The notes beneath the pieces were generated by a model. That model was given only the letters and a program-made list of their open reading frames with translations. It had not been told where the DNA came from and ran no database searches. Both the position numbers and the translations under genes were made by a program. 64,000 nucleotides of DNA from Crenalkalicoccus roseus (GTDB lineage: Bacteria > Pseudomonadota > Alphaproteobacteria > Acetobacterales > Acetobacteraceae): positions 319,549 to 383,548 of the forward strand of contig NZ_SJDM01000001.1 in the NCBI RefSeq assembly GCF_004761865.1, read 5' to 3'. Positions 57,024 through 64,000 of this stretch are shown one piece after another (within the stretch, counting starts at the first letter, position 1; the number at the start of each line of letters is the position of its first letter).

Positions 57024-57088
57024 GTTCTGTGGCGTGCCGCCTCGTCGAGGCGCGTGGGCGCCAGTTTGAGAATGTTGCCTCCCTTCAT
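57020..57088 (-). CDS. 22-aa open frame with strong ribosome site, unknown
   Basis: Starts [17 protein letters not shown] and ends RHRT. AAGGAG lies eight bases before the ATG, a strong signal. Its stop overlaps the ATG at the start of the gdh fragment. It could be a truncated gene start left by the deletion that made the relic, or a short leader peptide. No family recognised. Confidence 0.3.
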   Translation of the reverse strand: MKGGNILKLAPTRLDEAARHRT

Positions 57089-57194
57089 CAGGGTTCTCCT
57101 TTCGCCGCCCCGGCCATCGGGGCAGCGTCCAGGCGCCGGGGCGACCGGATGTTGCAGCTCCGCCGCCGCAATCCTCGCCAAGGCGCGGCCGCTG

Positions 57195-57262
57195 GCGCCT
57201 GATCCGCCGGGCGGCGAAGCAGCCGCCCGGCAATGGGCGCAGACGTGATCCGCCGAAGTGGA
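57195..57262. repeat. Dispersed repeat copy with a 9-bp hairpin
   Basis: Contains GCCTGATCCGCCGGG, CAGCCGCCCGGCAATGG and TGATCCGCC, matching 34201-34250 in order. CCGGGCGGC (57207-57215) and GCCGCCCGG (57222-57230) pair perfectly around loop GAAGCA. The remaining bases 57089-57446 hold no credible gene. Confidence 0.6.
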
Positions 57263-57446
57263 TCATGCCGTGGCGGCACCGCGGGGGGCATCCTCCGCTC
57301 GCATCCGCCAGGGTTGGCTCGTCAGGCCGCGCGTCCGGCTTGGGGCGGCAGCCATCGCGGCGTCCGCCGGGGCGGCAACGTCCTCCTTTCGGCGATGCGC
57401 GGGGCCGATGCAACCCCGCCCCGGGCATGGCTGGGGGGCGGAGCGG

Positions 57447-57851
57447 TCACGCCAGGGCCGCCGCCCCTTCTCCGCCGCCCGCCGGCGTGCCGGGCGCCCA
57501 CACCCGCAGGACGGTCAGCCGCCGGAGCCGGCCGTCCTGGGTGGGCCAGTCGATGGACTGCCCCTCCGAGAGCCCGATCAGCCCGGCGCCGACCAGCGAA
57601 AGCACGGAGATCCGCCCCTCGGCGATGTCGGCCTCCCCCGGCAGGACCACCCGCACCCGCCGCGCCTCGCCCGTCGTCGTGTCGAGGAACTCGACCTCCG
57701 AGCCGACCGCCACCACGCCCGCGGGCAGCGCCTCCGCCGGCACCACCTCGGCGCGGTCGGCCTCCTGCATCAGCAGGCGGGCGACCAGCGGGTTCCGCCG
57801 GGCCACCACCCCCGCCAGCGCGACCAGCCGCTCATGGTCGCGCGCCGACAT
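57447..57851 (-). CDS. Rnk-like GreA/GreB C-terminal-domain protein, probable 5' frameshift
   Basis: 134 aa as read from this ATG (MSARDHERL). An N-terminal helical part leads to a GreA/B_C-type domain with VGSEVEFLDTTTGEARRVRVV, PGEADIAEGRISVLSLVGAGLIGL and WPTQDGRLRRLTVL. Rnk proteins bind RNA polymerase. The conserved RPPLVMSARD start lies in frame but has no ribosome site. An ATG at 57895 with GGGAG seven bases upstream reads MSEATEAG and would join RPPLVM if one more G were present in the five-G run at 57871-57875 (minus strand). The gene is either frameshifted or wrongly read there. Confidence 0.72.
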   Translation of the reverse strand: MSARDHERLVALAGVVARRNPLVARLLMQEADRAEVVPAEALPAGVVAVGSEVEFLDTTTGEARRVRVVLPGEADIAEGRISVLSLVGAGLIGLSEGQSIDWPTQDGRLRRLTVLRVWAPGTPAGGGEGAAALA

Positions 57852-57895
57852 CACCAGCGGCGGGCGCAGGCCCCCGCCTCCGTTGCCTCGCTCAT

Positions 57896-58387
57896 GGGCT
57901 TGCTCCCTTCCGGATCCTGGGTCCCGTGCTGCGGGCCAAAGTGGCGATCGGGCGCTGCGGCGTGACCCCTTCGCCGGATCACGCTTCGGCCCTTCCCTGG
58001 GTGGCCGGTTCACCGCTCCGGCGCTCCCGCCTGCGCGGATCAGGCGCCAAGCCTTCGGGGCGGCGGCAGGTCTCGTTTTCCAGGAAGATCGTCCCCAGGC
58101 CCGGATGGGTGCGAGAGGCACCCCCGTCGGCCCGGGGCTAGGTGCCTGCGATCAGGCTACCCGCGTGGGCGAGGCGACGCCGGAAGGTCGCGCTGACCCA
58201 CATAATGCCCAACTCTGCCGCTTCCGCCGGCGCGGTCAAGTCACGTCGGCGCGCCGCGGATCCCGGCCCGGAAGGTCCCGCCCCCGCGCGTTGATCCGCC
58301 CGGCATATGGGCATAGCCTCCCTGGGCGGGAACAGCCAGCGAAGCAAGAGGCCGCGGCACAGCGGCGAAGGGGAGGAGCGCCGGCCG
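57896..58387. other. Gap upstream of the tcu-like operon
   Basis: This stretch of about 490 bases holds one copy of the dispersed repeat (57961-58050) and otherwise nothing I can assign. TTGATC (58291-58296) followed after 17 bases by TAGCCT (58314-58319) is a weak promoter candidate for the operon at 58388. No regulator gene is present. Confidence 0.4.
57961..58050. repeat. Full-length copy of dispersed intergenic repeat
   Basis: About 85 bases with the order GCCGGATCACGCTTCGGCCC, GGGTGGCCGGTTCACCGCTC, CGGCGCTCCC and CGCGGATCAGGCGCC. It aligns end to end with the reverse complement of 655-740 and with the first unit at 49045-49118, making it a good reference copy. Confidence 0.75.
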
Positions 58388-59887
58388 ATGCCGAACGGCA
58401 CCCATTACGACGTCATCGTGGTTGGCGCGGGCAACGCCGCCCTCTGCGCCGCCCTCTCCGCCCGCGAGCAGGGCGCCCGCGTGCTCGTGCTCGAGAAGGC
58501 GAGCGAGGAGGAGCGCGGCGGCAACTCCACCTTCACCGCCGGCGGCTTCCGCTTCGTCCATGACGGGCTCGAGGATCTGCGCCGGGACGTGCTGGTGGAC
58601 CTCTCGGAGGCTGAGGCGGCCCGGATCCACATCCCGCCGCTGCCGCCGGACCTCTACATGCGCGACCTGATGCGGGTGACGGAGAACCTAGCCGACGAGA
58701 GCCTCGCCGGGATCCTGATAGGCAGGTCGCGCGAGACGATCGTGTGGATGCGCGGCAAGGGCGTGCGGTTCATCCCGATGTTCGGGCGCCAGTCCTACGT
58801 GGTGAACGGCCGGCACCACTTCTACGGCGGCGTGAACGTCGAGGCTGTGGGCGGCGGCTGGGGCCTGGTGGACTTCCTGGTCAAAGCCGCGGAGCGCGAG
58901 GGCATCGAGATCCGCTACCGCACCGGCCTGCGCCGGCTGCTGCAGGCGAGGAGCGGGGAGGTGACCGGCGTGCTCGCCTTCGGCCCGCGCGGCTACGAGG
59001 AGATCACGGCCCGCGCCGTGGTGCTGGCCTGCGGCGGCTTCGAGGCGAACCCGGAAATGCGGGTGCGCTACCTCGGCCAGGGCTGGGAGCTCTGCCGCGT
59101 CCGCGGCACGCGCCACAACACCGGGGACGGAATCCGCGCCGCGCTCGACATCGGGGCGCAGGCCTATGGGGGCTGGTCCACCTGCCACGCGGTGCAGTGG
59201 GACATCAGCGCGCCTCCCTTCGGGGACCGGGTGGTGCTCGACAACTTCCAGAAGCACTCCTACCCCCTCGGCATCATCGTCAACCTCGAGGGGGAGCGCT
59301 TCGTCGACGAGGGCGCGGACTACCGGAACCACACCTACGCGAGATACGGCCGCGAGGTGATGAAGCAGCCGCAGCGCACCGCGGTGCAGATCTTCGACAG
59401 CAAGACCATCGGGATGGTCCGCGACGAGTACCGCATCAGGCAGGTGACCAAGGCGGAGAGCGACACCATCGAGGGCCTGGCGCGCGCCCTCGACATCGAT
59501 GTGGAAGGGCTCAGGCGCACCGTCGCCGGGTTCAACGCCGCCTGCCAGCCGGGGGAGTTCAACCCCGCCATCCTGGACGGCAAGTGCACCAGGGGGATCA
59601 CGCCGCCCAAATCCAACTGGGCGCTGCCGATCGACCAGCCGCCCTATCACGGCTTCGTCGTCACCTGCGGCATCACCTTCACCTTCGGCGGCCTCAGGAT
59701 CAACGCGCAAGGCGAGGTGCAGGACACCACCGACGCCTCCATCCCCGGCCTCTATGCCGCGGGGGAGCTGGTCGGCGGCATCTTCTATCAGAACTACCTG
59801 GGTGGCGCCGGCCTGATGTCGGGGTCGGTCTTCGGCCGGCTCTCCGGCCGCTCGGCGGGGCTGCACGCCATGAAGGGCGACGGATGA
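58388..59887 (+). CDS. tcuA: FAD-dependent tricarballylate dehydrogenase-like (TcuA)
   Basis: 499 aa flavoprotein of the fumarate reductase/SdhA-like family. VIVVGAGNAALCAALSAREQ at residue 9 binds FAD, RGGNSTFTAGGFRFV and the C-terminal TFTFGGLRINAQGEV and GLYAAGELVGGIFYQNYLGG match TcuA. TcuA oxidises tricarballylate to cis-aconitate. The usual partners TcuB (electron transfer) and TcuC (uptake) are not in the window. The start is set at MPNGTHYD, after GGGGAGGAG about ten bases upstream. First gene of the four-gene operon. Confidence 0.85.
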   Translation: MPNGTHYDVIVVGAGNAALCAALSAREQGARVLVLEKASEEERGGNSTFTAGGFRFVHDGLEDLRRDVLVDLSEAEAARIHIPPLPPDLYMRDLMRVTENLADESLAGILIGRSRETIVWMRGKGVRFIPMFGRQSYVVNGRHHFYGGVNVEAVGGGWGLVDFLVKAAEREGIEIRYRTGLRRLLQARSGEVTGVLAFGPRGYEEITARAVVLACGGFEANPEMRVRYLGQGWELCRVRGTRHNTGDGIRAALDIGAQAYGGWSTCHAVQWDISAPPFGDRVVLDNFQKHSYPLGIIVNLEGERFVDEGADYRNHTYARYGREVMKQPQRTAVQIFDSKTIGMVRDEYRIRQVTKAESDTIEGLARALDIDVEGLRRTVAGFNAACQPGEFNPAILDGKCTRGITPPKSNWALPIDQPPYHGFVVTCGITFTFGGLRINAQGEVQDTTDASIPGLYAAGELVGGIFYQNYLGGAGLMSGSVFGRLSGRSAGLHAMKGDG

Positions 59888-59891
59888 GGCC

Positions 59892-60875
59892 ATGACGGTC
59901 GCGGGCAGGACCTACCTCATTACCGGCGGGGCGAGCCTGATCGGCTCGCACCTCGCCGATGCGCTCCTCGAAGCGGGCGCGGGCGAGGTCCGCCTGCTCG
60001 ACAGCTTCGTCCTCGGCGCCCCGGACACCATCGCGCACCTGCTGGAGGACCGGCGGGTGAGGCTGATCCGCGGCGACATCCTGCGGCTCGGCGAGGTGCT
60101 GGAGGCGGCGCAGGGCGCCGACGGCATCTTCGCCCTGGCCGGCTTCCTCACGATCCCGATGCACGCCAATCCCGCGCTCGGGGTTCAGGTGAACACGGTC
60201 GGGCTGCTGAACACGCTGGAGGCGGCCCGCTTCGCCGGGGTGCGGCGGGTGGTGTTCTCCTCCTCGGTCGCGGCCTATGGCGATGCGCAGGCGGAGACGC
60301 TGGCGGAGGACACGCCGCCCGTCATCGCCTCGCTGTCGCCGATCTCCGCGGTCTATGGCGTCAGCAAGCTGTTCGGCGAGTGCCTGTGCCGCCTCTACGC
60401 GCAGAAACACGGGCTGGAGTTCAACGCCCTGCGCTTCTCCTCGGTGTATGGAGAGCGCCAGCACGCACGGGCGGTGAACGCCAACTTCATCGCCGAGACC
60501 TATGAGCGCATCCGCCGCGGCGAGCGGCCCGTCATCGTCGGCGATGGCCGCGAGGTGCACGACTACATCCATGTCTCCGACGTCGCCCGTGGCTGCCTCG
60601 CCGCCATGTCCGGCGCCGAGCACGGCCATGTGCTGAACCTCGCGACCGGCGTGGACACCTCCCTCGCCGAGGTGGTGCAGGCGGTGCTGCGCGCCTGCGG
60701 CGCCACGCTGCAGCCGGAATACCGGCCGGACACCCGCCCCGTACGCTCCGCCGGCGGGAACCGGCTGTGCTTCAGCCGCGCCAGGGCCGAGGCGGTCATC
60801 GGCTGGACGCCGAGGGTGAGCCTCGAGGAAGGCATCCGCCGCTACATCGCCTGGCGGGAGGCACGGCCGCGCTGA
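59892..60875 (+). CDS. NAD-dependent epimerase/dehydratase
   Basis: 327 aa extended SDR. GxxGxxG motif GGASLIGSH near residue 12, catalytic Ser in VVFSSSVAAYGD and the YxxxK in YGVSK near residue 158 are complete. VHDYIHVSDVA is the family's C-terminal sugar-binding region. These enzymes normally modify nucleotide sugars. Sitting inside a tricarboxylate operon four bases after tcuA is odd and its substrate is unclear. Confidence 0.88.
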   Translation: MTVAGRTYLITGGASLIGSHLADALLEAGAGEVRLLDSFVLGAPDTIAHLLEDRRVRLIRGDILRLGEVLEAAQGADGIFALAGFLTIPMHANPALGVQVNTVGLLNTLEAARFAGVRRVVFSSSVAAYGDAQAETLAEDTPPVIASLSPISAVYGVSKLFGECLCRLYAQKHGLEFNALRFSSVYGERQHARAVNANFIAETYERIRRGERPVIVGDGREVHDYIHVSDVARGCLAAMSGAEHGHVLNLATGVDTSLAEVVQAVLRACGATLQPEYRPDTRPVRSAGGNRLCFSRARAEAVIGWTPRVSLEEGIRRYIAWREARPR

Positions 60876-60904
60876 GCGCGGCCCCTGCCACGAAGGAAAG
60901 CGCC

Positions 60905-62314
60905 ATGACCCGTGCGACCCTGCCGTCCGAAGCCGCCGCCGCGGGGCTGGCGCGGCGCATCGCCGACTTCGCCGCGGCGCTCGACCACGGTTCGATTCCG
61001 GAGGCGGTGCGCGAGCGGGCGCGGATCCAGATGCTGGACGGAATCGGCGTCGGCCTCGCCGCCAACGCCTACCCCTTCGCGGCGCGGGCCCTGGCCGGCA
61101 TCCGCGCGCTCGGGGGCGCCGGCGAGTGCGGCGTGCTCGGGCGGGCCGAGCGCCTGCCGCCCCGCGACGCCGCGCTGGCCAACGGCATCCTGATCCACGG
61201 GCTCGACTTCGACGACACGCATCTCGCCAGCATCGTGCACGCGACCGCTGCCTGCCTGCCCTGCGCCCTCGCCCTCGGCGAGCATCTGGGCGCGCACGGG
61301 CGGGAGGTCCTGGCAGCCTATGCGGGCGGCATGGAAGTGGCGATCCGCATCGGCGCGGCGGCGAAGGGCGGCTTTCACCATGCCGGCTTCCACGCCACCG
61401 GCATCGTCTCCCACTTCGCCAGCGCCGTCGTCGCCGGCAGGCTGCTCGGCCTCACGGCGGAGCAGCTCGTCGCCGCGCAGGGCATCGCCGCGAGCACGGC
61501 GGCGGGCGTGCAGGTGTTCCTGGAGGAGGGCGCCTGGACCAAGCGCCTGCATCCGGGCTGGGGCGCGGTCGGCGGCGTCACCGCGGCGCATCTCGCCCGG
61601 CACGGCTTCGTCGGGCCCAGCCGCCCCTACGAGGGCAGGTTCGGCCTGCTGGAGACGCACCTGCAGGCGCATGCCGCCGCGGCCGATCCCGCGCTGATCG
61701 CCGACGCGCTCGGCGAGCGCTGGGACCTCGCGGACACGGCGATCAAGCCCTACCCCGTCTGCCACTTCATCCATGGCGCCGCCGACGCGGCCCTGCTGCT
61801 GCGGGAGGAGGCGCCGGACCCGCGCGCGATCCGCCATCTGCGCATCCTGCTGCCCGCCCCGACCCTGCCGATCGTCGCGGAGCCGGCGGCCGAGAAGGCC
61901 CGCCCGCGGACCGACTACGCGGCGAAGTTCAGCGCGCCCTTCGTCGTCGCCACCTGCCTGCTGCGCGGCCGCTTCGGCCTCGCGGAGCTGGAGCCGGAGG
62001 CGCTGGTCGATCCGGAGGTGCTGGCGCTCTGCGGCCGCAGCACCTGCGAGGCCGATCCCGACACCGCCTTTCCCGCCTACTTCTCCGGCGGGGTGGAGCT
62101 GGACATGGCGGATGGGCGGAGGCTGCGCCGGCATGTGCGGGTGAACGGCGGCGCCGGGGAACGCGCGCTCGACGCGCGCGCCGCCTCCGGGAAGTTCCTC
62201 GCCGCGGCCGGCATGCACCTTTCGCCCGAGGCGGCGGAGCGCGCCTGCGCCGCGGTGCTGTCCATTGACAGCCGGCCGCTGCGGGAGACCATGCGCGCCC
62301 TGACCACCGGCTGA
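60905..62314 (+). CDS. MmgE/PrpD-family protein
   Basis: 469 aa, the full MmgE/PrpD length. IPEAVRERARIQMLDGIGVG near residue 35, the active-site region ILIHGLDFDDTHLASIVHAT and the KPYPVCHFIHGA segment are present. Family members are 2-methylcitrate dehydratase, cis-aconitate decarboxylase and related enzymes. In this operon it probably hydrates or dehydrates a tricarboxylate. AAGGA lies eight bases before the ATG. Confidence 0.88.
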   Translation: MTRATLPSEAAAAGLARRIADFAAALDHGSIPEAVRERARIQMLDGIGVGLAANAYPFAARALAGIRALGGAGECGVLGRAERLPPRDAALANGILIHGLDFDDTHLASIVHATAACLPCALALGEHLGAHGREVLAAYAGGMEVAIRIGAAAKGGFHHAGFHATGIVSHFASAVVAGRLLGLTAEQLVAAQGIAASTAAGVQVFLEEGAWTKRLHPGWGAVGGVTAAHLARHGFVGPSRPYEGRFGLLETHLQAHAAAADPALIADALGERWDLADTAIKPYPVCHFIHGAADAALLLREEAPDPRAIRHLRILLPAPTLPIVAEPAAEKARPRTDYAAKFSAPFVVATCLLRGRFGLAELEPEALVDPEVLALCGRSTCEADPDTAFPAYFSGGVELDMADGRRLRRHVRVNGGAGERALDARAASGKFLAAAGMHLSPEAAERACAAVLSIDSRPLRETMRALTTG

Positions 62315-62370
62315 GGCGGCGCCCCGGCCAGGGCAGTCCCGCCGACTTCCCCCGCATCCGGGAGGGGCGC

Positions 62371-63546
62371 ATGACGCAGAGTCCGATCCCCGCCGTCTTC
62401 ATGCGCGGCGGCACCAGCAAGGGCCTGATGTTCCACGCGCGTGACCTGCCGGCCGATCGCGCCGCCTGGGATGCCCTCTTCGCCGCGGCGATGGGCTCGC
62501 CGGACCCCCATGGCCGCCAGCTCGACGGCATGGGCGGCGGCGTCTCCTCGCTGTCCAAGGTCTGCGTGCTGGCGCCCTCCGGGCGCGAGGACGCGGATGT
62601 GGACTACACCTTCGCCCAGGTGCTGATCCGGGAAGCCCGCGTGGACTACGGGAGCAATTGCGGCAACATGAGCGCCGCCGTCGGCCCCTTCGCCGTCGAT
62701 GAGGGGCTGGTGCGCGCGAAGGGCGACACCGCCACGGTGCGCATCCACAACACCAACACGCGGAAGATCATTCACGCCACCTTTCCCGTCGCCGGTGGGC
62801 GGGCCCGCTACGACGGCGCGCTGGAGATACCCGGCGTCGGCGGCAGCGGCGCGCCGATCCGGCTCGACTTCCTGCAGCCCGGCGGCGCCACCACGGGGCG
62901 GCTGCTGCCGGGCGGCGGGGTCCGCGACCGGCTCGAGGTGCCGGGGCTTGGCGGCATCGAGGCCTCGCTCGTGGACGCCGCCAACGCCGCAGTCTTCGTC
63001 CGCGCCCGCGACATCGGCCTGGCCGGGACCGAGCTGCCCGACCGGCTCGAGGCCAGCCCCGGCATCCTGGACCTGCTCGACGCGATCCGGCGCCAGGCCT
63101 CGGTGCGCATGGGCATCGCCCCGGATCCGGAGGCGGCGCGCCGGATCAGCTCGGTGCCCTTCGTCTGCCTCGTCGGCCCGGCCGCCGCCTCGCCCACCCT
63201 CGCGGGCGGCACCATTCCCGCCGCCGGCATGGACCTGACGGTCCGCGCCCTCTCCAACGGCCAGCCGCACCGGGCCCTGCCACTCACCGTCTCGCTCTGC
63301 GCCGCGGTGGCGGCGCGGATCCCGGGCACGGTGGTGGCGGAGGCGTTGCCGCCCGGCGCTCCCGCCGGCGGGCCGCTGCGCCTCGGCATGCCCTCCGGGG
63401 TCCTGAGCGTGGCAGCGGAGGTGGCGGAGGAGGGCGGCCGGTGGGTCGCCCGGTCCGGGTCGTTCTACCGCACCGCGCGCCGCCTGTTCGACGGCCGCGT
63501 ATGGGTGCCCGCCGCCGCCCTCGGGCCGGTCAGCCGCGCCGGATGA
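62371..63546 (+). CDS. prpF: PrpF-family isomerase/tautomerase
   Basis: 391 aa. MRGGTSKGLMFHARDLP at the N-terminus is the PrpF signature. The two catalytic-region motifs SLSKVCVLAPS (Lys) and GSNCGNMSAAVGPFA (Cys) are present. Members isomerise 2-methyl-cis-aconitate or trans-aconitate, or tautomerise 4-oxalomesaconate (GalD). With tcuA and prpD here, an aconitate-type substrate is likely. Its last 17 bases overlap the convergent mnmA end. Confidence 0.9.
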   Translation: MTQSPIPAVFMRGGTSKGLMFHARDLPADRAAWDALFAAAMGSPDPHGRQLDGMGGGVSSLSKVCVLAPSGREDADVDYTFAQVLIREARVDYGSNCGNMSAAVGPFAVDEGLVRAKGDTATVRIHNTNTRKIIHATFPVAGGRARYDGALEIPGVGGSGAPIRLDFLQPGGATTGRLLPGGGVRDRLEVPGLGGIEASLVDAANAAVFVRARDIGLAGTELPDRLEASPGILDLLDAIRRQASVRMGIAPDPEAARRISSVPFVCLVGPAAASPTLAGGTIPAAGMDLTVRALSNGQPHRALPLTVSLCAAVAARIPGTVVAEALPPGAPAGGPLRLGMPSGVLSVAAEVAEEGGRWVARSGSFYRTARRLFDGRVWVPAAALGPVSRAG

Positions 63547-64000
63547 AGCCGCCGCCGAGCACGCGGTCGCCGTCGTAGAACACCGCCGCCTGGCCGGGGG
63601 CGGCGATGGCGGGCTCCTCCGGCGTGACGCGTGCGCGGGCGCCGTCCCAGGTCACGACCGCCGCGCGGGGCGCCTCGCGGGCGCGCAGCTTCACCTGGCA
63701 GCGCAGCGGCGCCGCGGGCGGCGGGACCAGCCAGTTCACCTCGCCGACCGCGATCTCCGCCTGCGGCAGCGCCTCGCGCGGGCCGACCACCACGCGCCGG
63801 CGCGGCGCATCGAGGGCGGCAACGTAGAGCGGCGCCTCGCCCTCCCGCCGCGGCAGGCCGAGGCCCTTCCCCTGCCCCACCGTGTAGCGCGCGAGGCCCT
63901 GGTGGCGGCCGAGCACGCGCCCCTCCCGGTCCACGATCTCGCCCGGCTCTGCGGCCTCGGGGCGGAGCCGCGCCACCACCTCGTGGTAGCGGCCCTGGGG
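63530..64000 (-). CDS. mnmA: tRNA 2-thiouridylase MnmA, C-terminal part
   Basis: 156 aa of a longer protein whose start lies beyond the window. LARYTVGQGKGLGLP, YVAALDAPRRRVVVGPREAL, GEVNWLVPP, RCQVKLRAREAPR and PGQAAVFYDGDRVLGGGFI are the C-terminal MnmA domain. The enzyme thiolates U34 of tRNA-Lys, -Glu and -Gln. The catalytic cysteines are in the missing N-terminal half. Confidence 0.92.
   Translation of the reverse strand, partial: PQGRYHEVVARLRPEAAEPGEIVDREGRVLGRHQGLARYTVGQGKGLGLPRREGEAPLYVAALDAPRRRVVVGPREALPQAEIAVGEVNWLVPPPAAPLRCQVKLRAREAPRAAVVTWDGARARVTPEEPAIAAPGQAAVFYDGDRVLGGGFIRRG

Noticed and set aside
57265-58563. 432-codon plus-strand frame across the Rnk-like gene and repeats
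   Set aside because: It is antisense to the Rnk-like gene, crosses a repeat and has no domain; the product is Pro/Arg/Ser-rich.

Overview
The window is a very GC-rich stretch (third codon positions almost all G or C) of an alphaproteobacterial chromosome. The tail of a CtrA-type regulator, a ChpT-like phosphotransferase, a DUF3553 gene, sdhCDAB order, a full-length single-chain GcvP behind a tandem glycine riboswitch, and many branched-chain-amino-acid-type ABC importers all fit a Rhodospirillales organism, probably a Roseomonas-like member of the Acetobacteraceae. That placement is inference. I see no rRNA, tRNA, insertion sequence or CRISPR array.

Layout. 1-436: 3' end of ctrA. 776-6798 (minus): a chemotaxis-type operon chpT-cheA(REC)-cheW-cheY-cheB-cheR with start/stop overlaps. 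6886-8555: DUF3553, moaA and a small membrane protein. 8571-13124 (minus): a complete Liv-type importer, then an HU gene. 13833-17159: an SsuABC/NMT1-type importer translationally coupled to a MerB (organomercurial lyase)-like gene. 17166-25478: sirtuin, GMC oxidoreductase, ABM monooxygenase, alpha/beta hydrolase, Xaa-Pro aminopeptidase, DUF1127 protein, MFS transporter and ispH. 25635-31479: lipoprotein, glycine riboswitch, gcvTHP and a Nudix gene. 31519-34179: sugar dehydrogenase, PAP2 phosphatase and peptidoglycan-binding protein. 34304-37796 (minus): sdhCDAB. 37950-46670: a striking AT-rich palindrome, a tiny membrane ORF, a SugE-like exporter, DMT and AEC transporters, a solitary Mrr endonuclease, DUF952, pyrD, a HAD phosphatase and an AsmA protein.

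46881-63546 is an accessory catabolic region. On the minus strand an SDR, an esterase, a second complete Liv importer and a cupin are followed by a mandelate-racemase-family dehydratase and a D-2-hydroxyacid dehydrogenase. Divergent to these is a second SDR. After a degraded glutamate dehydrogenase remnant and an apparently frameshifted Rnk-like gene comes a plus-strand operon of tricarballylate dehydrogenase (TcuA-like), NAD-epimerase, MmgE/PrpD and PrpF. It looks built to turn a tricarboxylate into a TCA-cycle intermediate. The window ends inside mnmA.

A family of roughly 55-85 bp GC-rich intergenic repeats with GGATC-type cores recurs in at least six gene gaps, mostly at gene ends. One copy has expanded to a 55-bp tandem array at 49080-49283. 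The observations most worth following are these repeats, the MerB-like/ABC importer operon, the tcuA-epimerase-prpD-prpF operon, and the Che/ChpT/CtrA neighbourhood.
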